Made by a program: the position numbers and the translations under genes. The notes under the pieces are model-generated. The model did not search any database, was not told the origin of the DNA, and saw only the letters and a program-made list of their open reading frames with translations. From Seiridium cupressi (lineage: Eukaryota; Ascomycota; Sordariomycetes; Amphisphaeriales; Sporocadaceae), in assembly GCA_036674765.1 (NCBI GenBank), contig JARVKI010000123.1:54829-118828 (forward strand): a stretch of DNA of 64,000 nucleotides. The letters are read 5' to 3'. Positions 35,001 to 48,500 of the stretch are shown one piece after another. The stretch's first letter is position 1; each line of letters starts with the position of its first letter.

Positions 35001-37155
35001 GAGTCCACTGCTTACCGAAACAGCTCGGCCTTTGCCACTTACTCGCGAGGGTATGCCCTAAGAATGATGTTGGGCGCTCCACCCCGCGGGCGATGGCCAA
35101 CAAGTTGCACCCGGAGATGACAACATCATTGTGCCATTCGTCCTGGCCGTGGATTCGTCTGCTTCTCACGCCGTTGCGCTTCATGCATTGGCGCTCTGTT
35201 CCATGCTGACTGGGCTTTGCTCTCACCGTCTTCCTTGACTCGTTCTTCTAGAAGCCCGATCACGGCAGTTCTTGTAGGAAAGGGGCTTCGTAGAGGACAG
35301 ATTGCTTCGAAAGCGAGGAATTTGAGGGGAAACCAGTCGCTTTTGCAATTTAGCTAGCCTTGCTCGCCTTATCGCATGTACTTTCCACGATGCATCAGCA
35401 CGAAATTCAATAAACCCGCTGCATTGTGGTCACCTGCCACTGCGGAGGTGCCCCCGCTGGCTCGGGCGCGGCTATCGGTGCGAGTCTCCAAAATGCACCT
35501 AATGCTTCTCGCCAGGCATGATGGACACCTGGTAGGTAGACAATCTGACCATGAATCATTCATTCACAACCCTTTCAAACCCGATAATCTAGCATAGCCA
35601 ACTACATGGGCACTCGAGAAAGTCGCGATCCCCGTATCTCTACAGCAGCTGCATTACCGCGACAAACATGAAGTAATCCTCAGCCTCAAACAAGGGCGAC
35701 CCGAAGAGACGTTGCCTCGCTGAGGGGCCAATGTTCGACTCACCTCGCTCGCCCCCCAGCTGATTAATGTCAGCGCAGGCCTAGCATATTGCCTGTCATG
35801 GTCATCGCAAACGCGAATGAGGAAACGTATCAGGTATACTCTTCGTGTCGCTTTTGTCTCTCAACGCCTCCGAAATACTTGTAAACCGAAGTGTCTGCGC
35901 AGTTTAGACAGCCCCCACTGGCTGATAGGCGTTGGTTCAGAATAGACACGGCGAAGACTTTGACAGCGATTGCGCATCTTCTCACCTCAATAGCCACGCC
36001 CGTTGATATTAACCGTACAAGACGACTAGTATCATTCCCGTGTCCAAGAGTCTCTAACCGGTCGTTCGTTGGCTCGTAATTGTTGATGGTCGTCTGATAG
36101 CTCGAATGGAGCAGTAACCGATCGGTGTTACTATTCTGGGACGGACTCCTGGTAACACGAGGTTCTCGTGGCTCTTCTCCGAGACCGACGCCACGAAGCT
36201 GGCCATTGCAACAAACCATGACCAGCCAGACATTGCACACCTCGAGTTGTGCTGCCCAACATGGCAGCAACCAACTCTCATCCAGTCCAGTCCAGTTTGC
36301 TAGATTTTGACCTTAGGCTTCCAATGTCTTGTCAGAGCGCCTCGGCTGGCGCGCAATTCATCCTACCGCACCTAAGCCGGGGCAAGCGACTGCTGAGTAA
36401 TAACTCAGCCCGTATCCGTAGACACGGCAATTGTGGTTCTAAGGTGAGACGGCCAGAGGCGACTGCCTCGTTACTACGGTAGTTTACCACGTACGGTCTC
36501 GTGACTTGTGTTTCATGTCTTCTTCACATATCGCACTGCGGAACAGCAACGGAATGGCCGTTGCTACTAGTGACATCTCAATTGAGTACATTGAACAGGC
36601 TGCAAGACTCTGGCATCATTGAGCGTCGCAATCGAATGTAGGTCATGGATGAGAGGCGAGCCTGGCAGGTCACAAATGCTGTGACCAGCCTCGCTCAAAG
36701 GTGTCACGTAGGGGACTAGGGTGGGTTTAAAGTTAGTAATCAATAAAATAGTCGGCCTCTACCGCTTAACATGGGTAAGGATGGAAAAAAGATGACTGGC
36801 CGGTGGCTGTGCCCATTGTAGGTGACGGTGGGAGCCGCATTGTCACGTCACAATGGAGTTGATATGGAAAGCGCCAGATGGGTCGTTGCCAGGTCGTGCG
36901 GGCTGCCAGAGCAGCCGCAACCCACCCAACGGTCGGGGCCCGATACGACAGTTCAGGAAAGGATATAGGCAAACAAATAAATAGACTGGCTGATACCTTC
37001 ACTACGACAATTCTGAGGTCAGACCCGACTGCCTACACACAAAGTAATCACATCCGCTCACCCACTTGAAGGCATTGACCCGACTCACAATCGTTTGCAG
37101 TCATACGCATCCTCTTGTCGGACATACACTCGCTAGTAACCAACCCACACTCACG
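31954..37155. other. Gene-poor 5.2-kb region
   Basis: No gene can be supported with confidence. Long frames without recognisable product are 32375-32995 (+, 206 codons), 33463-34008 (-, 181 codons) and 34263-34853 (-, 196 codons, the most protein-like). A small triple repeat of TCGAGGG lies near 32821-32842. The last 300 bp must include the promoter of the wall-protein gene. No transposon domain, terminal repeats or AT skew suggesting RIP was seen. Confidence 0.5.
32058..32087 (-). repeat. (CAA)10 microsatellite in the leader of the Bys1-like gene
   Basis: Ten GTT units on the plus strand, read as CAA/AAC in the sense of the secreted-protein gene, about 105 nt upstream of its ATG. It probably lies in the 5' UTR. 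Unstructured CAA-rich leaders are known to favour ribosome scanning; that role here is inference. Confidence 0.8.
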
Positions 37156-37860
37156 ATGAAGTTTGTTCAGGCTCTGGCTCCCGTGGCCGCTTTGTTTCCT
37201 ATCGTCAGCGCCTGGGGAGAGACAGGTACTTACTGGACGACTGTCGTGACCACCGCCTACACCACTTACTGCCCGGTACGTAGCCAGCTCAAACAATGTT
37301 ATCTGGGCCAGACATTAACATCCAAGGAAAGTCTCCAACTACCTTTGTACTTTCTAATGTGACGTACACTGCTACCCAAGAGACAACCTTGACCATCACA
37401 AGTAAGCAGATGAACCCTACCCGTAGCCTATTTCCCAGGGAATACTAACAGCTCGTCAGACTGCCCTTGCACCCTTTCCGTTTCGCAGCCTGCTCCCATC
37501 ACGACTACCGAGTACTGCACGGAGGAGACGAGCCACATCGGAACTGGAACTGGAACTGGTGCACCCGGCCCGAGCCCGACTGGGACGACTACTAAGGTGT
37601 ATCCTACCTACGGTAACTCTAGCACGGTTATCACGTACACACCTCCGCCCACGACTTACATCTCCGGAACGATTCCCATCACCAGCAGCCACCCGACAAC
37701 CTTGGTCACCGGAACCGTCCCGCTCTCTAGCAATGTCCCGACAAAGACTCCCGTGGGGCCAACCACTTCGCATCCAGTCACCGTCCCTACCGCTGCTGCT
37801 GCCAGAGTTGGACCAGTGGGAGTAATTCTTGCGGCTGGCCTTGCTGTGATGGCTCTGTAG
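37156..37860 (+). CDS. GPI-anchored Ser/Thr-rich cell-wall protein
   Basis: Exons 37156-37275, 37332-37401 and 37460-37860 give 196 aa; the introns (56 and 58 nt) are GT-AG with in-frame junctions TTYCP/SPTTFVL and TLTIT/NCPCTL. The signal peptide is MKFVQALAPVAALFPIVSA. A conserved N-terminal block with paired cysteines (YTTYCP, NCPCT, EYCTEE) is followed by a Thr/Ser/Pro-rich stalk, including a Gly-Thr repeat (GTGTGTG), which is a likely O-glycosylation region. The hydrophobic C-terminus (GPVGVILAAGLAVMAL) after small residues (TAAAAR) fits a GPI-attachment signal. Many ascomycetes have such short wall glycoproteins; the specific role is unknown. Confidence 0.78.
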
Positions 37861-39193
37861 GGCAGACGCATCGCTGGTTAGACAGGCACATTGCTGCGAC
37901 TGCCTGACAGTGAAATCAGACACCAGAAACACGAGACTGACGAATCATCCATGACTGTTTTGCCATTTTGAGAGATGATTGACATTTGGACGAAAACACT
38001 TTACGACAACTTCTATACGATCATTTGGAACCAGGGGACAAACCTGCGGCAATGCATTGTGTTATGATACCACGTGATGGGATTCTCATGGCGCATTTGG
38101 GCATTGGGAGTCGACTGCATATGCATAGCCTCCGGCATTATAATGCTATTAATTGATTTGGCTGCGGCCGCGAACACACTCCCTACACAAACCACAATTG
38201 CCAGATACGGCAAAACAGCTAGCTAATATACTAATACTTGGACTCACGAAATGATCATACTTGTGCCATGTTGACCTTGTCTCGCGAAAAAGTGCCTTGT
38301 CAACACTATGATTTACCATGACTGCATGAGATCGCCAGTCCGACAGCGAACCATCCATAACAGCTCTGGCAATGGCATACCACTCAGAACACAAGCCCTT
38401 ATCAGCAAGCTCGGTAGTCGGAAGCTACGAATAAGCTTCTATTGACATGCAGCGCAGGGTAGCATCCTGGGCATGACAGCTCGTATTCTGCGTTGGGGGT
38501 GGGGCCGCGGTACACCGTATTGGGGGGTTTTCCAACAAGGGAGGATAGATAGACTCAGATACCACAAGAGCGGGACGTCCTGGGTTGGGCGAGGGAAACA
38601 TGCAGGGTATCATCCCGCTATGTAGCCGGATATGGATGCTTTGGCGAGGTTGGTGGTTGGTGCCGTGGATGTAAATAGGTCGTTACTAGGCTATCGTGAC
38701 CGGTGTCACTCACGATGGTGGAAACGACCGGTGGCGCGAGGTTGTACTGTCAACTCCGGGCTCCGGTCTCGGGTCAGCTGGCTCACTACACGTCTGTACG
38801 AGGCCTGGTGGTGACATCGCTTTTGATCCATGTTCTGCAACAAGAGTTTCGATAGCAGATGCGCGATTTACTCCAAGAGCCCTTGCTTCCGCCGGAGCAG
38901 GACAGTCTCATGCTCGTCTTAGTCAGACTTTCATGGTACGGTGCCAAGCAGCATCTGTTCAAAAGCAGGAAAATGTGGACGAGAGTGATGTCAATGCCGG
39001 GTTTTCTTAAACTATGACACGACCACTGCCAAAACGCCCTGCTAATTGCTCGAAAATGCTGCTCTATGCGAATGCCATGTTGCAAATGCTCCTTCCGTAT
39101 AGTTGGTATACCATCTCGTACAGTACACGTATAATCCATAGGCATCGTGAACTCATCAATTGCCGTCGCCGTGCTAATGATCGATCCAGTCAA
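37861..39193. other. Intergenic
   Basis: 1.3 kb between the wall-protein gene and the 3' end of APC8. No recognisable gene or repeat. Confidence 0.55.
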
Positions 39194-41384
39194 CTATTCG
39201 TTTGGATCGAGGAATAGCCCACCTCGCGATACCTTTCCGCCGTCCAATCTCGAGCGGACTTCTCGTATAAGCGCCTTGGCTTCTTCGACTTCGACGCCAT
39301 CCTGGCAAAGTTCGTTTGCCAGCCTGTTTGCAGAGTCGTAGTCTTCGTTCCGCATGGCGAACCGAGCAAGCCACATACGTGCTTTACTAGTCGCTTGGGT
39401 GACGCCGGTTCCTTCTCTGCCGCCATCGCCCGGCGGCTTCACATGTTCAGCACCATCATCTGAACCATCATCATTGTGTATCGTGATGCTTTCTCCGATG
39501 TTGGTGTTAGCTGATCCGTCTTCTTGTGCTACACACAATTCCATGTAGGCCTTGGCATCCTCCTCCTCATCCAACGCCTCGTACATTGTCGCAATTTGTA
39601 GTAGTATATCCGGATCCATATGCGCGCCACGTAGTCCGCCAGCCGCGCTGCCAGCACTCCCGAAGCTGCTCCCTGTGTCGTAGTAGCTTTCGGCCAGTAG
39701 AGCACGCTTCAAGGCCTTGATGCCATCAAGATTCCTGTTCATTCGCTGCAGGCACGAACCAACCGCCATCCACATCTTCCCATCCCATGGCCGTAAGCCA
39801 GCAGCTTTTTTGTAGTACCAAAGAGCGTATGCATGCATTTCTAGCACCTCGTATGTCTGCCCAAGCCCATACCACGCTCGGTAGTCACGTCTGTTGACAT
39901 CGACGGCGCGCCGGTATGACTCAATGGCTGCATGTGTGTTCTTGAGCTCGACGTATTCATGGCCCATTAGTGTCCACGCAGATAGGCAGGAGCGATCTAG
40001 GGTCAGAGCACGACGGAAGTATTGCACTGCCTTTTCGTGCAATGAAAGTAGTGAGTAGTAGTTGCCAATGACCACGCAGGATTCCGGTCTGAACTTGTCG
40101 ATGCTTGAGCATAAATGGGCAAGAAACGCCAACTTGGGACGGGAATTCATCACGTAGAGGATGTTGGAGTAATGATCAAGAGAGTCTAGTCGATGTGGAT
40201 GAAGAGACAACAGTCGACTAAACCCTTGCTCTGCCGCTACGAAATCCTTTGCATGATATGAGAGGAGGGCATCGCACGTTAGCAAGAATGACGACGTTGG
40301 AAATATGGTCAAAAGCTGGTCCAGTGAGTTGGCGAGGTTTCCATCATGCTGGTACAGCTCCAGGCTCGCATGAATGTGGAACATGAAAGATACGATATTC
40401 TGTGGCAGTCGTTGCATCAGGCGGTTCAGCTAGTCGGAAGTCAGAAAATGCATCGTTTTCCATCGAGCGCGGATGCTTACGTCTTCGATTCGTGAGATCA
40501 GAGATGTCATTTCAAGCCAGCATCCCCAGTTCATAGGGAAGAGGTGAACACTTCGCACCAACCAGTAGATAGCTAGGTCCTCGTTCTTCTGTTTCGCGAG
40601 AACCATGCCGTACCTATCCAGCCACAGACAGTCAGATTGCAATCGCAGACGCCCGTAGTTTACGGTGACTCACAAGTATTCCAACCACCCCTGGCTATCA
40701 GCGTCCTCGCCGTCTTCGTCCTTGCGTTGGTCGAACCACGCTTCAAGATAACGGCTGATGCTCAGCAATTGCTTGTTGACGCAGGTTCCAAGGTCTTGGG
40801 GGCCCATAACCATCTCGGAATCTTCATCTTTTCGCTTTTCGCCAGACAAATACTTGGCATACAATGCAAGAAACAAGCTCCGCTGGCTAAGCTGAGGCAA
40901 CTTGGGCGCGCTTGCAGATCTTGAGCTCGTGGCCGTTGCCTTGCCCTTCCCCTTGCCCTTAGGCGTCGAAGCAGGCTCCTTTGAAGCGACGATACCAGAC
41001 AGCATAGACTCGGGCAGAAATACGGCGGCGCATCGATCGAATTCGCGGCATTCGAAGAAGGACTTGGCCAGTAGATACTGGTTGACTTCCTTCGCCTCTA
41101 AGAGTGCCTCTTCCGGGTCGGCATTCTGGATGATGACGGTGGGGATATATGCACCGGCATCTGAGAGTTGTGAACTATCGACGTCGGCTTCTAGTTCAGG
41201 AATCGCAGTGAGCAGCTCAGCAGCCCTCGAGTAAACAATTAGCAAGGTAGCTCGTGGATATGGGCATTCAACTTAGGGTCACCTACCACTTAGCAGACTG
41301 GTACAGGCATCTTTCTGAACATTTGATCACTGCTTCTTGTAGAGCGCTTCGAAGCTGGGTAGTCTCTCGGTCGTTGAGCGCCAT
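39194..41384 (-). CDS. CDC23: Anaphase-promoting complex subunit 8 (CDC23)
   Basis: TPR scaffold subunit of the APC/C ubiquitin ligase, which triggers anaphase and mitotic exit. Exons 41384-41287, 41225-40674, 40613-40481 and 40429-39194 encode 672 aa, in the family range. Junctions rebuild YQSAKWAAELLTAIPELEAD, GWLEYLYGMVLAKQ and SRIEDLNRLMQRLPQ. The N-terminal part has the Apc8 helical region with a Lys/Ser-rich insert (GKGKGKATATSS). The C-terminal half is a run of tetratricopeptide repeats, such as ESCVVIGNYYSLLSLHEKAV, SAWTLMGHEYVELKNTHAAI and RAWYGLGQTYEVLEMHAYAL. The polar tail includes a low-complexity acidic stretch (DDGSDDGAEH). Divergent from ERG20. Confidence 0.9.
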
Positions 41385-42380
41385 ATCTCGTTGATTTTGC
41401 TGGGTGAGAGCTGCATTGATCTGTCTTACGGCGGTCCCATTTGCAGGCCGTGCAGAGGAAGCGAGACGCGGTCAAGAGCAGCTTAAGAGCACGCGTTCCT
41501 CACGCGTAACTGGCCACACAAGGGACTCGACCTGGAAGCAGATGACCGCGGATCTTGAGGATGCACCTTACAGGCTTGTTACATTTCCATGAAGAGCTGT
41601 TTTTGTTCGCAACGCTGTCGACGTCAGGATGCAGTGGAAAATGGTTCACAGAATACCCCTCCAAACCTCTGAAAGCCACCGCATGCAGCAAGGACCCCGT
41701 AGGAGTTGGTTGAGGTGGAGCGGCGGCCTTGATCACTAACTACTGGAGCCCCTGCAACAGATAAACTCGCCTAGGCTGTACAAACAGAACACATTCTGTG
41801 GCTGCTTATTACAAGCATAGTGAAAGGGATTATTATGGTCTTTTGGAATTACATGACTCGGGAATGCATGCAAACAAAAGTAAGATAGGAGAAGACTTTG
41901 CTCAAGAGTTCACTGCACCGGTCGTCTTCGAACAGAGCAAGCCGAATCTTTTCCGATTGACCGCCTGGCCCGCCTGGGACGAAAATGGCTGAGCACCGCC
42001 GCCGAAAATGGTAACGCCCGAGAACCCCCCCGGTCTGGTCCCCTGCCCGCAGATGCCCGATGGCTTTTGTACTCATCTAATCTCGCGAGAAAGGAACAAC
42101 CCGCCAAAATTCGAGAAAAGTTGCCTCTTGGTCACGAGAAGGACAGTACTGCCAGGAAGACGAGTTGTTTGAACGTGTTTCATAATAGCTTTCCTACTCT
42201 CTCAAGAGCCCTGCAAGAACACCACGTCCACCACCCGCCGGTAAATTTTACTTGACCGTCTCGAGACTATCTCGAAACCCCGCGTGCGGACCGCATAGAC
42301 ATAGAACCAGCACACGCACCTTCCTTGCTGCTGCTACTATCATACCTCCCACATCCACCAACATTTTTTGACTCGATATT
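41385..42380. other. Divergent promoter, CDC23 / ERG20
   Basis: 996 bp between the two start codons. I looked for sterol-regulatory elements and cell-cycle boxes and did not find a convincing cluster. Confidence 0.5.
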
Positions 42381-43601
42381 ATGGCTTCAGCCCAGGACAA
42401 GTCAGCTAAGCAGCTGGCATATGAGAAGTTTGAGAATGTCTTCAAGAACGACCTCATCGAGCAGATCCTTGCCCATGCCAAGAAGTACAAGCTCCCTGCC
42501 GAGTATTTGACATACTTTGAAAAGGTCAGTGTTGACTATATTCTTTGATCGGCTGTGCATCCCGACTGTATCTGATTAAATCATGGCTGCGTTTGGGTTC
42601 GCGCTTTACCCCAATCGCGGTTTGCCTTTTGCCGGCTGCTCTGCTTGCTACCCATCCTTCTAACACGGTTATAGTCCTTGAGAGCCAACACCCTAGGCGG
42701 AAAATGCAACAGAGGCATGTCCGTGCCCGACTCGGCTGAGCAGCTGTTCGGCAGGGAACTGACCCAGGAGGAGTACTTCTCGACTGCAACTCTTGGCTGG
42801 TTGATCGAGCTCCTCCAGGCTTTCTTCCTTGTCTCTGATGATATCATGGACAGCAGCATCACTCGTCGTGGCGAGCCGTGCTGGTATCGCCAACCTGAGG
42901 TCGGCATGGTTGCTATCAACGATGCATTTTTGCTCGAGTCTTCCATCTTTTTGCTGTTGAAACAGTACTTCAAGGCACACCCCGCCTACGTTGACATGGT
43001 CGAGTTGTTCCACGAGACGGCTTTCCAGACTGAGATTGGACAGCTTTGCGACTTGCTCACTGCCCCCGAAGGCCGCTCCAACTTGCACAACTACAGCCTG
43101 GAGAAGTACACCCACATTGTCGTTTACAAGACGGCCTACTACAGCTTCTACCTACCTGTGGCCTTGGCCCTGCACTACCTAAACATTGCAACACCCAAGA
43201 ACCTAAAGCAAGCCGAGGACATATTGATTCCCATGGGCGAATACTTCCAGGTCCAGGACGACTTCCTCGACTGCTTCTACGGAACAAAGGACGTCATCGG
43301 CAAGGATGGCACAGATATCCAGGACAACAAGTGCTCATGGCTTGTCAACCAGGCCCTTAAGATCGCCACGCCAGAGCAACGAAAGGTCCTTGAAGATCAT
43401 TATGGCAAGAAGGACGACGCCGATGTCGCCAAGGTGAAGGAGCTGTACAATGAGCTTGACTTGAAGAACAAGTACTATGCCTACGAGGAGCAGGTTGTGG
43501 GTGAAATCAAAGAGATGATCTCAAAGGTCGACGAAAATGAAGGTCTGAAGAAGTCGGTGCTCGAAACTTTCCTGAACAAGATCTACAAGCGCAGCAAGTA
43601 A
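42381..43601 (+). CDS. ERG20: Farnesyl diphosphate synthase
   Basis: Condenses IPP with DMAPP and then geranyl diphosphate to make farnesyl diphosphate, the branch point to sterols, dolichol, ubiquinone, heme A and prenylated proteins. Exons 42381-42524 and 42675-43601 give 356 aa; the 150-nt intron joins YLTYFEK to [14 protein letters not shown]. Both aspartate motifs are intact: DDIMD near residue 103 (with the following [11 protein letters not shown]) and DDFLD near residue 243 ([14 protein letters not shown]). The C-terminus ends KIYKRSK, the basic tail typical of FPP synthases. The ATG opens [12 protein letters not shown]. The product is a direct substrate of the enzyme whose alpha subunit is encoded at 55-56.7 kb. 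Confidence 0.96.
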
Positions 43602-44389
43602 AATGGGAGACTCGAGTTCAACTATCACGCACGATTTAGATAGACATTGTGGTTGATCACCCGACCCTTCAATTGGGCAGATAACACCTAGAGCACACCA
43701 ACCACCTAGAATTTTCACTCTGGTAGCCGTTGCTTTCATCAAATTCATGCCTAAAGCATACGAGAGTTCAACCCTATCGATCCCGATACACTACAGCCAA
43801 TACAGTAAAACCCGGAAATTGGCTAACGGTAACAACGACTTCACCAAATGCTACTTTCAGGATGCGAAAGCTTTATTAAGGCAAGAATACCAAGCTTCTC
43901 AAAGTCAGAAGCGCAGATCTAGTGAAGCTCAATGCATGTTTTTGAGGCAGCGATACGCATGTAGTCTGAATGCTCCATCACCACGTGGATATACCAATGC
44001 TGAAGCTAGGCGATACTTCTCCTTTCCCCGCTACTTGAAAATGAAAATGAGTCTCATCCTGGAGTATCAAGATGGGAATTGCGCGTGAAAGCTGCCAAAC
44101 AGTTTACAATCAACTTTACTAAAAAACACATTTTCCCACGCTTGAACAGTTGCGATTTTCATTACCACAGCTTTTCGAGCAAGTATTTCGAAAAGTTTCG
44201 CATTGAGTTAATTAATAGGTTCCCGTCAAGCTTTCTCCTATGCGCCAAGTGTGGATATTGGTTGTATTCATAATACAATGCACGAATCAATACTTCAACC
44301 TCGATCAAATCATTTTCTTCATCATACGTCCCATTCATCGTTCACAGTTCAATAAGCTATCACCTGACTTTTCAACCTTGTCCCTCGTA
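43602..44389. other. Intergenic
   Basis: 788 bp between ERG20 and the small secreted protein gene; the distal half is AT-rich. A 113-codon frame at 43747-44088 is not recognisable. Confidence 0.55.
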
Positions 44390-44892
44390 ATGCTATCCAA
44401 AGATTACTTGTTCAGCCTCGTGGCTTTGGCTACAGCTACCCAAGCCCTGCCACAGGTGCAAGTCTATAACGGCACCGCTCTTGATAACAACATGGAGGTT
44501 TTGAGCCCAAGAGATGCCATTGACAACAACATCGAAGAGCTCATCAAGTGTCACAAGAAGATCCGAACCGGTACGTCACAGCTACAAAGTTCGATCTTGC
44601 GCTGACCCTATCCTTCCCTGTATTATCATCCATATACGTGGCTATAACTAAGACCATACACATATGACCAAATAATTAATTCCTCGCTAATCAATATCTG
44701 TTATCAGCCGACTGGAACAGTCTCGAATGCGGCGGAAAGCACTGGTATAAGGAGAGCTACAACTGGGATGATGCGATTGCGTGCTGGGATACATGCGCTC
44801 CTTTTATCCGTGAAGGAATCAGAAACTTGGCTGAGAGCAAGAGGTGTCGGGGCTATTTTTATACTGCTCACTGCAATATGGGATACGTGTAA
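44390..44892 (+). CDS. Small secreted six-cysteine protein, unknown
   Basis: Exons 44390-44570 and 44708-44892 encode 121 aa. The 137-nt intron rejoins KKIRT to ADWNSLECGG. The signal peptide is MLSKDYLFSLVALATATQA. The mature part has six cysteines (IKCHKK, LECGG, IACWDTCAP, KRCRGY, AHCNMG), enough for three disulfides, and is rich in Trp and Tyr in the second half. I do not recognise the family. Size, secretion signal, cysteine content and placement in an AT-richer gap fit fungal effector-like or secreted defence proteins, but no function should be assigned. A second intron is not needed; the stop is TAA at 44890-44892. Confidence 0.65.
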
Positions 44893-45543
44893 TGATCTAA
44901 ACATCGTTGGTCTATGTAGCCCTTGCATCATCAGTGGCAACCATGAGCACGATCCAAACAGAAGCTTTTTGGGCTAAACTGGCTGGGTCGACGGAGGCTG
45001 CAAGGGCTTTGATGAACTTGCTCTCCAAAGGAGGAGGAGAATAGTTAAATGTACCCCATTGTATCCTTTGTACGTTTCGCTGCTTCAATATACAGATTGT
45101 CGACCGCAACTCAAAACTCCAAGGATCTGCATCGTGAATGGCAGAAGAAGTCCACTGACCACATTTGGTGCCTAGGCGTACTTGGTGTAATTGTGATCTC
45201 CATTGGAATTATGATTTAACACTACTATTACAGGTTGAAAATCCCTTGTTCGTCCAATATATGCTAGCAATGCAATGGAAAACCTCTCTCAACCACATGC
45301 ATCACCGCCCCGTAGGTCGCTCGCCCAATCGACCGATTAATTTCCAAGTATACCTTGATACCCGACTGCCACCATATGCGCCTTTATGCAACATGAACTT
45401 TTCCTTGACACGTAAATGATATTCCTCGTTCTTGATGATTTCCCCAATTTCACATAACCCAACAACGCTTCCAGATGAGTCATGGAGCAATACTGTTTCC
45501 CCAGATATCAAGGCTCCGACATGCAGTATCAGTGCGACCTAAA
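44893..45543. other. Intergenic
   Basis: 651 bp between the secreted-protein gene and the 3' end of the RA-PH gene. No feature recognised. Confidence 0.55.
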
Positions 45544-48500
45544 TTAGACAACTTTCAGTGTCCCCACCCGTCCTGTCGAGTTATACTCGCTTCTAGGCTC
45601 CCTTTCCCGATCTCTTTCCCGGGCCCTGCCCCTCTCACGCTCTTTGTATTCTCGCTCTCTCGCTTTCATAGCCTCGCGCATAGCGTCCATCTTCACACGC
45701 TCTTTCTCGCCCATGGTCATGGTCCTGCCGCCGTTTCCGGGTAGAGTGGGCACAGGCGGAACGTCATTTATTAGGGGTCTACTAGGTGGTGCGCCAGAGC
45801 TCTTTGACCGAGTCCTACTCAAGCCGCCGCCGCTTCTATGGGTCGGGGAGGTATTGTAAGGAGCATCAGGTAGCGGTGCCGTATTAGGTGGGCTTCTGCG
45901 CATCGAACTCCTTGGCGGGACTTCTAATAGGCCGCTGGGTTTGTCTTTGGATGGCCCAATGCTGATGAAGTCGATGAGGTGATGTATACCCTCAGGGGCT
46001 TGCACGCCGTGACCCTTCTTGGACCATTGTGGAGGTTCGTTCACTATAGGCGTGGTCAAATTCACCAGAGGTTTGGGTGGCTGCCTTCGTGAAGCGAGCG
46101 GCACAGATCCATCGGGGGAATTGAGATCGTGAGAGCCGGGAAGATGTGGATTAGAGATCGGCGGCCGATCCGAGCGCAGACGACTTTGTTGTGGAATAGG
46201 TGGCGGACGCGAGTGGGAGCGCGAGCGGCTATGAGAAGGGCGCGTACTGACTACGCCTGCGGAGGTATTGGGGCGCGGATTGTCAGTGTCACGGTGTTTT
46301 GCGGAGTGTTCCAAAGCCGATGGGAACCAGGAAATATCTCCACCTTGTCCAGCGTCTGTCTCAGCCTGCTGGTTGAGAAGTGACGGTCCATTCGTGAAAG
46401 CAGCTCCTCCGAAGTCTCCAAAGTCCTTGGAAAACCGCCGTGGGTTGGATGCTCCCTTGTCGATGCTTCCCTTGCGTGCATCATAGCCTTGGCCCAAAAG
46501 TCCGTTGCCAGTAAAAGCCTCCGCATTGGTAGACTTGATCTTGCCAATCAATGCACCGTCAGATTTGCTGTCTTTGGATCCCTTTTTAAGATGAGCCGGT
46601 GTCTGCTTTGGCATTGTGGATGGGTCGGGCTCAGAAGGGATGATATCCTGTCCGAACAGAGACAAACGCTTGTCGAAGCGTCGCATGTCGATGAGCGGCT
46701 CAAATTCGCCGACAGTGTAAGACGCCTCATGCACACCTTCTGAGGCTGCATTGACAGACTTCTTGGAAGCGTGTCTAACAGATGGGAGCCGTGGCGGTTT
46801 ATCGTCCGTCTTGGGTATCGAGATCCGACGCGCCGCAGGTTTGCGGTCCCAGAGATACCAGCTACGCCAACCCTGGACCTTTCCCGAGAACTGTGCAGCA
46901 GTCCGAGGGTCTTCTGTCGAGAAATACTGAACGTAATTTTCTGTGTCCATGAACATGGCAGGCTTGTGTTGACTTTTTACTGCAAAACAATACTTCTTCG
47001 GCGGCTTGAGGCGCCTCCTCATTTGCGACTCCGTCGGTGTGTAGATATCGTAGTCTGACAAATGGCACAAGCTCAAAGCATCCTTCTCGGAAGAGTTTGC
47101 ATCTGGCTTCTTGGCCGACAGGATTTGCCCTTGGTCAGTGAGCGTTATCCACCGTTTGTTCCACTTCCCTGGACGATTCGAATGATACATGTATACTTGA
47201 ATCCCTTGCGGAGCCGTCTCGCCGTCTAGTATTGAATCAGCCTCGAGATCGCGATCTTGTCTCGGATCCTCTGACGCCGAGACTACCAGTTGATTGTGCG
47301 TATCACGGTCCCATGAGTTCATGACATCCCGAATTTGCTCGAATTTCCGTATGCGACGTTCGAGGCCGAGAGGCCCGTATGCCTCGAGCACTACACAGTC
47401 CTGAGGACTCCACTCCAGGTCGTAAGTCATATTCTTGGCTGTTGCCAGCACTATATCGACTGACGTTGTGTCAGGTGTAACAGGCAAAATGAATGTATGG
47501 TGCCTACAGCGGACCGAGACGATCTAAATTGGTTGTCAGTTGCAGTGTGCCTAGACACTATAGTCAGTCAGTACTTACGCGGTCGCCATGATTGACAGCA
47601 GAGACTGGAGCATCCTTCTGGGGTACGATGCCTTTGCCGCCGACCTCAATCCCTACAGGTAGCTTGGGAACTTCTGGTAGTTCCGTTTGACTGTACCCAA
47701 AGTCCACGGAACCAGTAACAGAGCCACCGGTGGACGATGTCGGTGACAGTCCCTCCTTGCTCTTGCGGCGCCTTGTCAGGGCGACGAATTTCTCGACCAC
47801 TGGGCTTCTAGCTTTCGGGGATCGAAAACCAGACTGTTGCGATTTGTTGGCCAGCGACACTTGCAGCGCCTCGAGACTTTTCTTCTTCTGCTTGGCCAGT
47901 ATCCGATCGCTCTCCCTCTCCTTACGCGCGATTTGATCAGCGTTGTTTGCCGCATCCAACTCCTCCTGCTGCTTCCGCCTCTCTCGATTACTTCGGTCAG
48001 CCATTCTTCTGCGCTCGCCTTCGTCACTTGGGCGGCTTGGGCGGTCCCTCACTTTACGGTTGCGGCTCTGGTCCGTTGTCGTGGACTCGGTGTGCCGCAC
48101 GTAACGATCGGGTCGCGAAGAGGCAGAGTGCGAAGGATTCTGGAGCGGCACAAATCCATCCTTATCGTTTGGAAAAGCAATCTTGCTTTCGTCATGGCTG
48201 CTTGTCTTCAAGGTGGAGGGTATAACAGGAACAGGGGGCATTGGAGGTTGTTCCCTTTGATGTGGAGCAGTAATTTTGGGGGTTGCATCGCTATCTACAG
48301 AGACACTGGCCCCGTGTCGGCGGTAGCGAGACATGGACCTAGCGATTGAGTTCGCCGGCGCAGGATCAGGCGCCGACATGGAATTGGGCTCCCCCGTCTG
48401 CGTTCGAGGTGCATTTCGAGCCGTGCCGCCATGGTTCGCTGCTGCGCTGGAAACTGACGACGCGCTCTTTCCTCTCACGCTCCGATACCTGGAGAACTTG

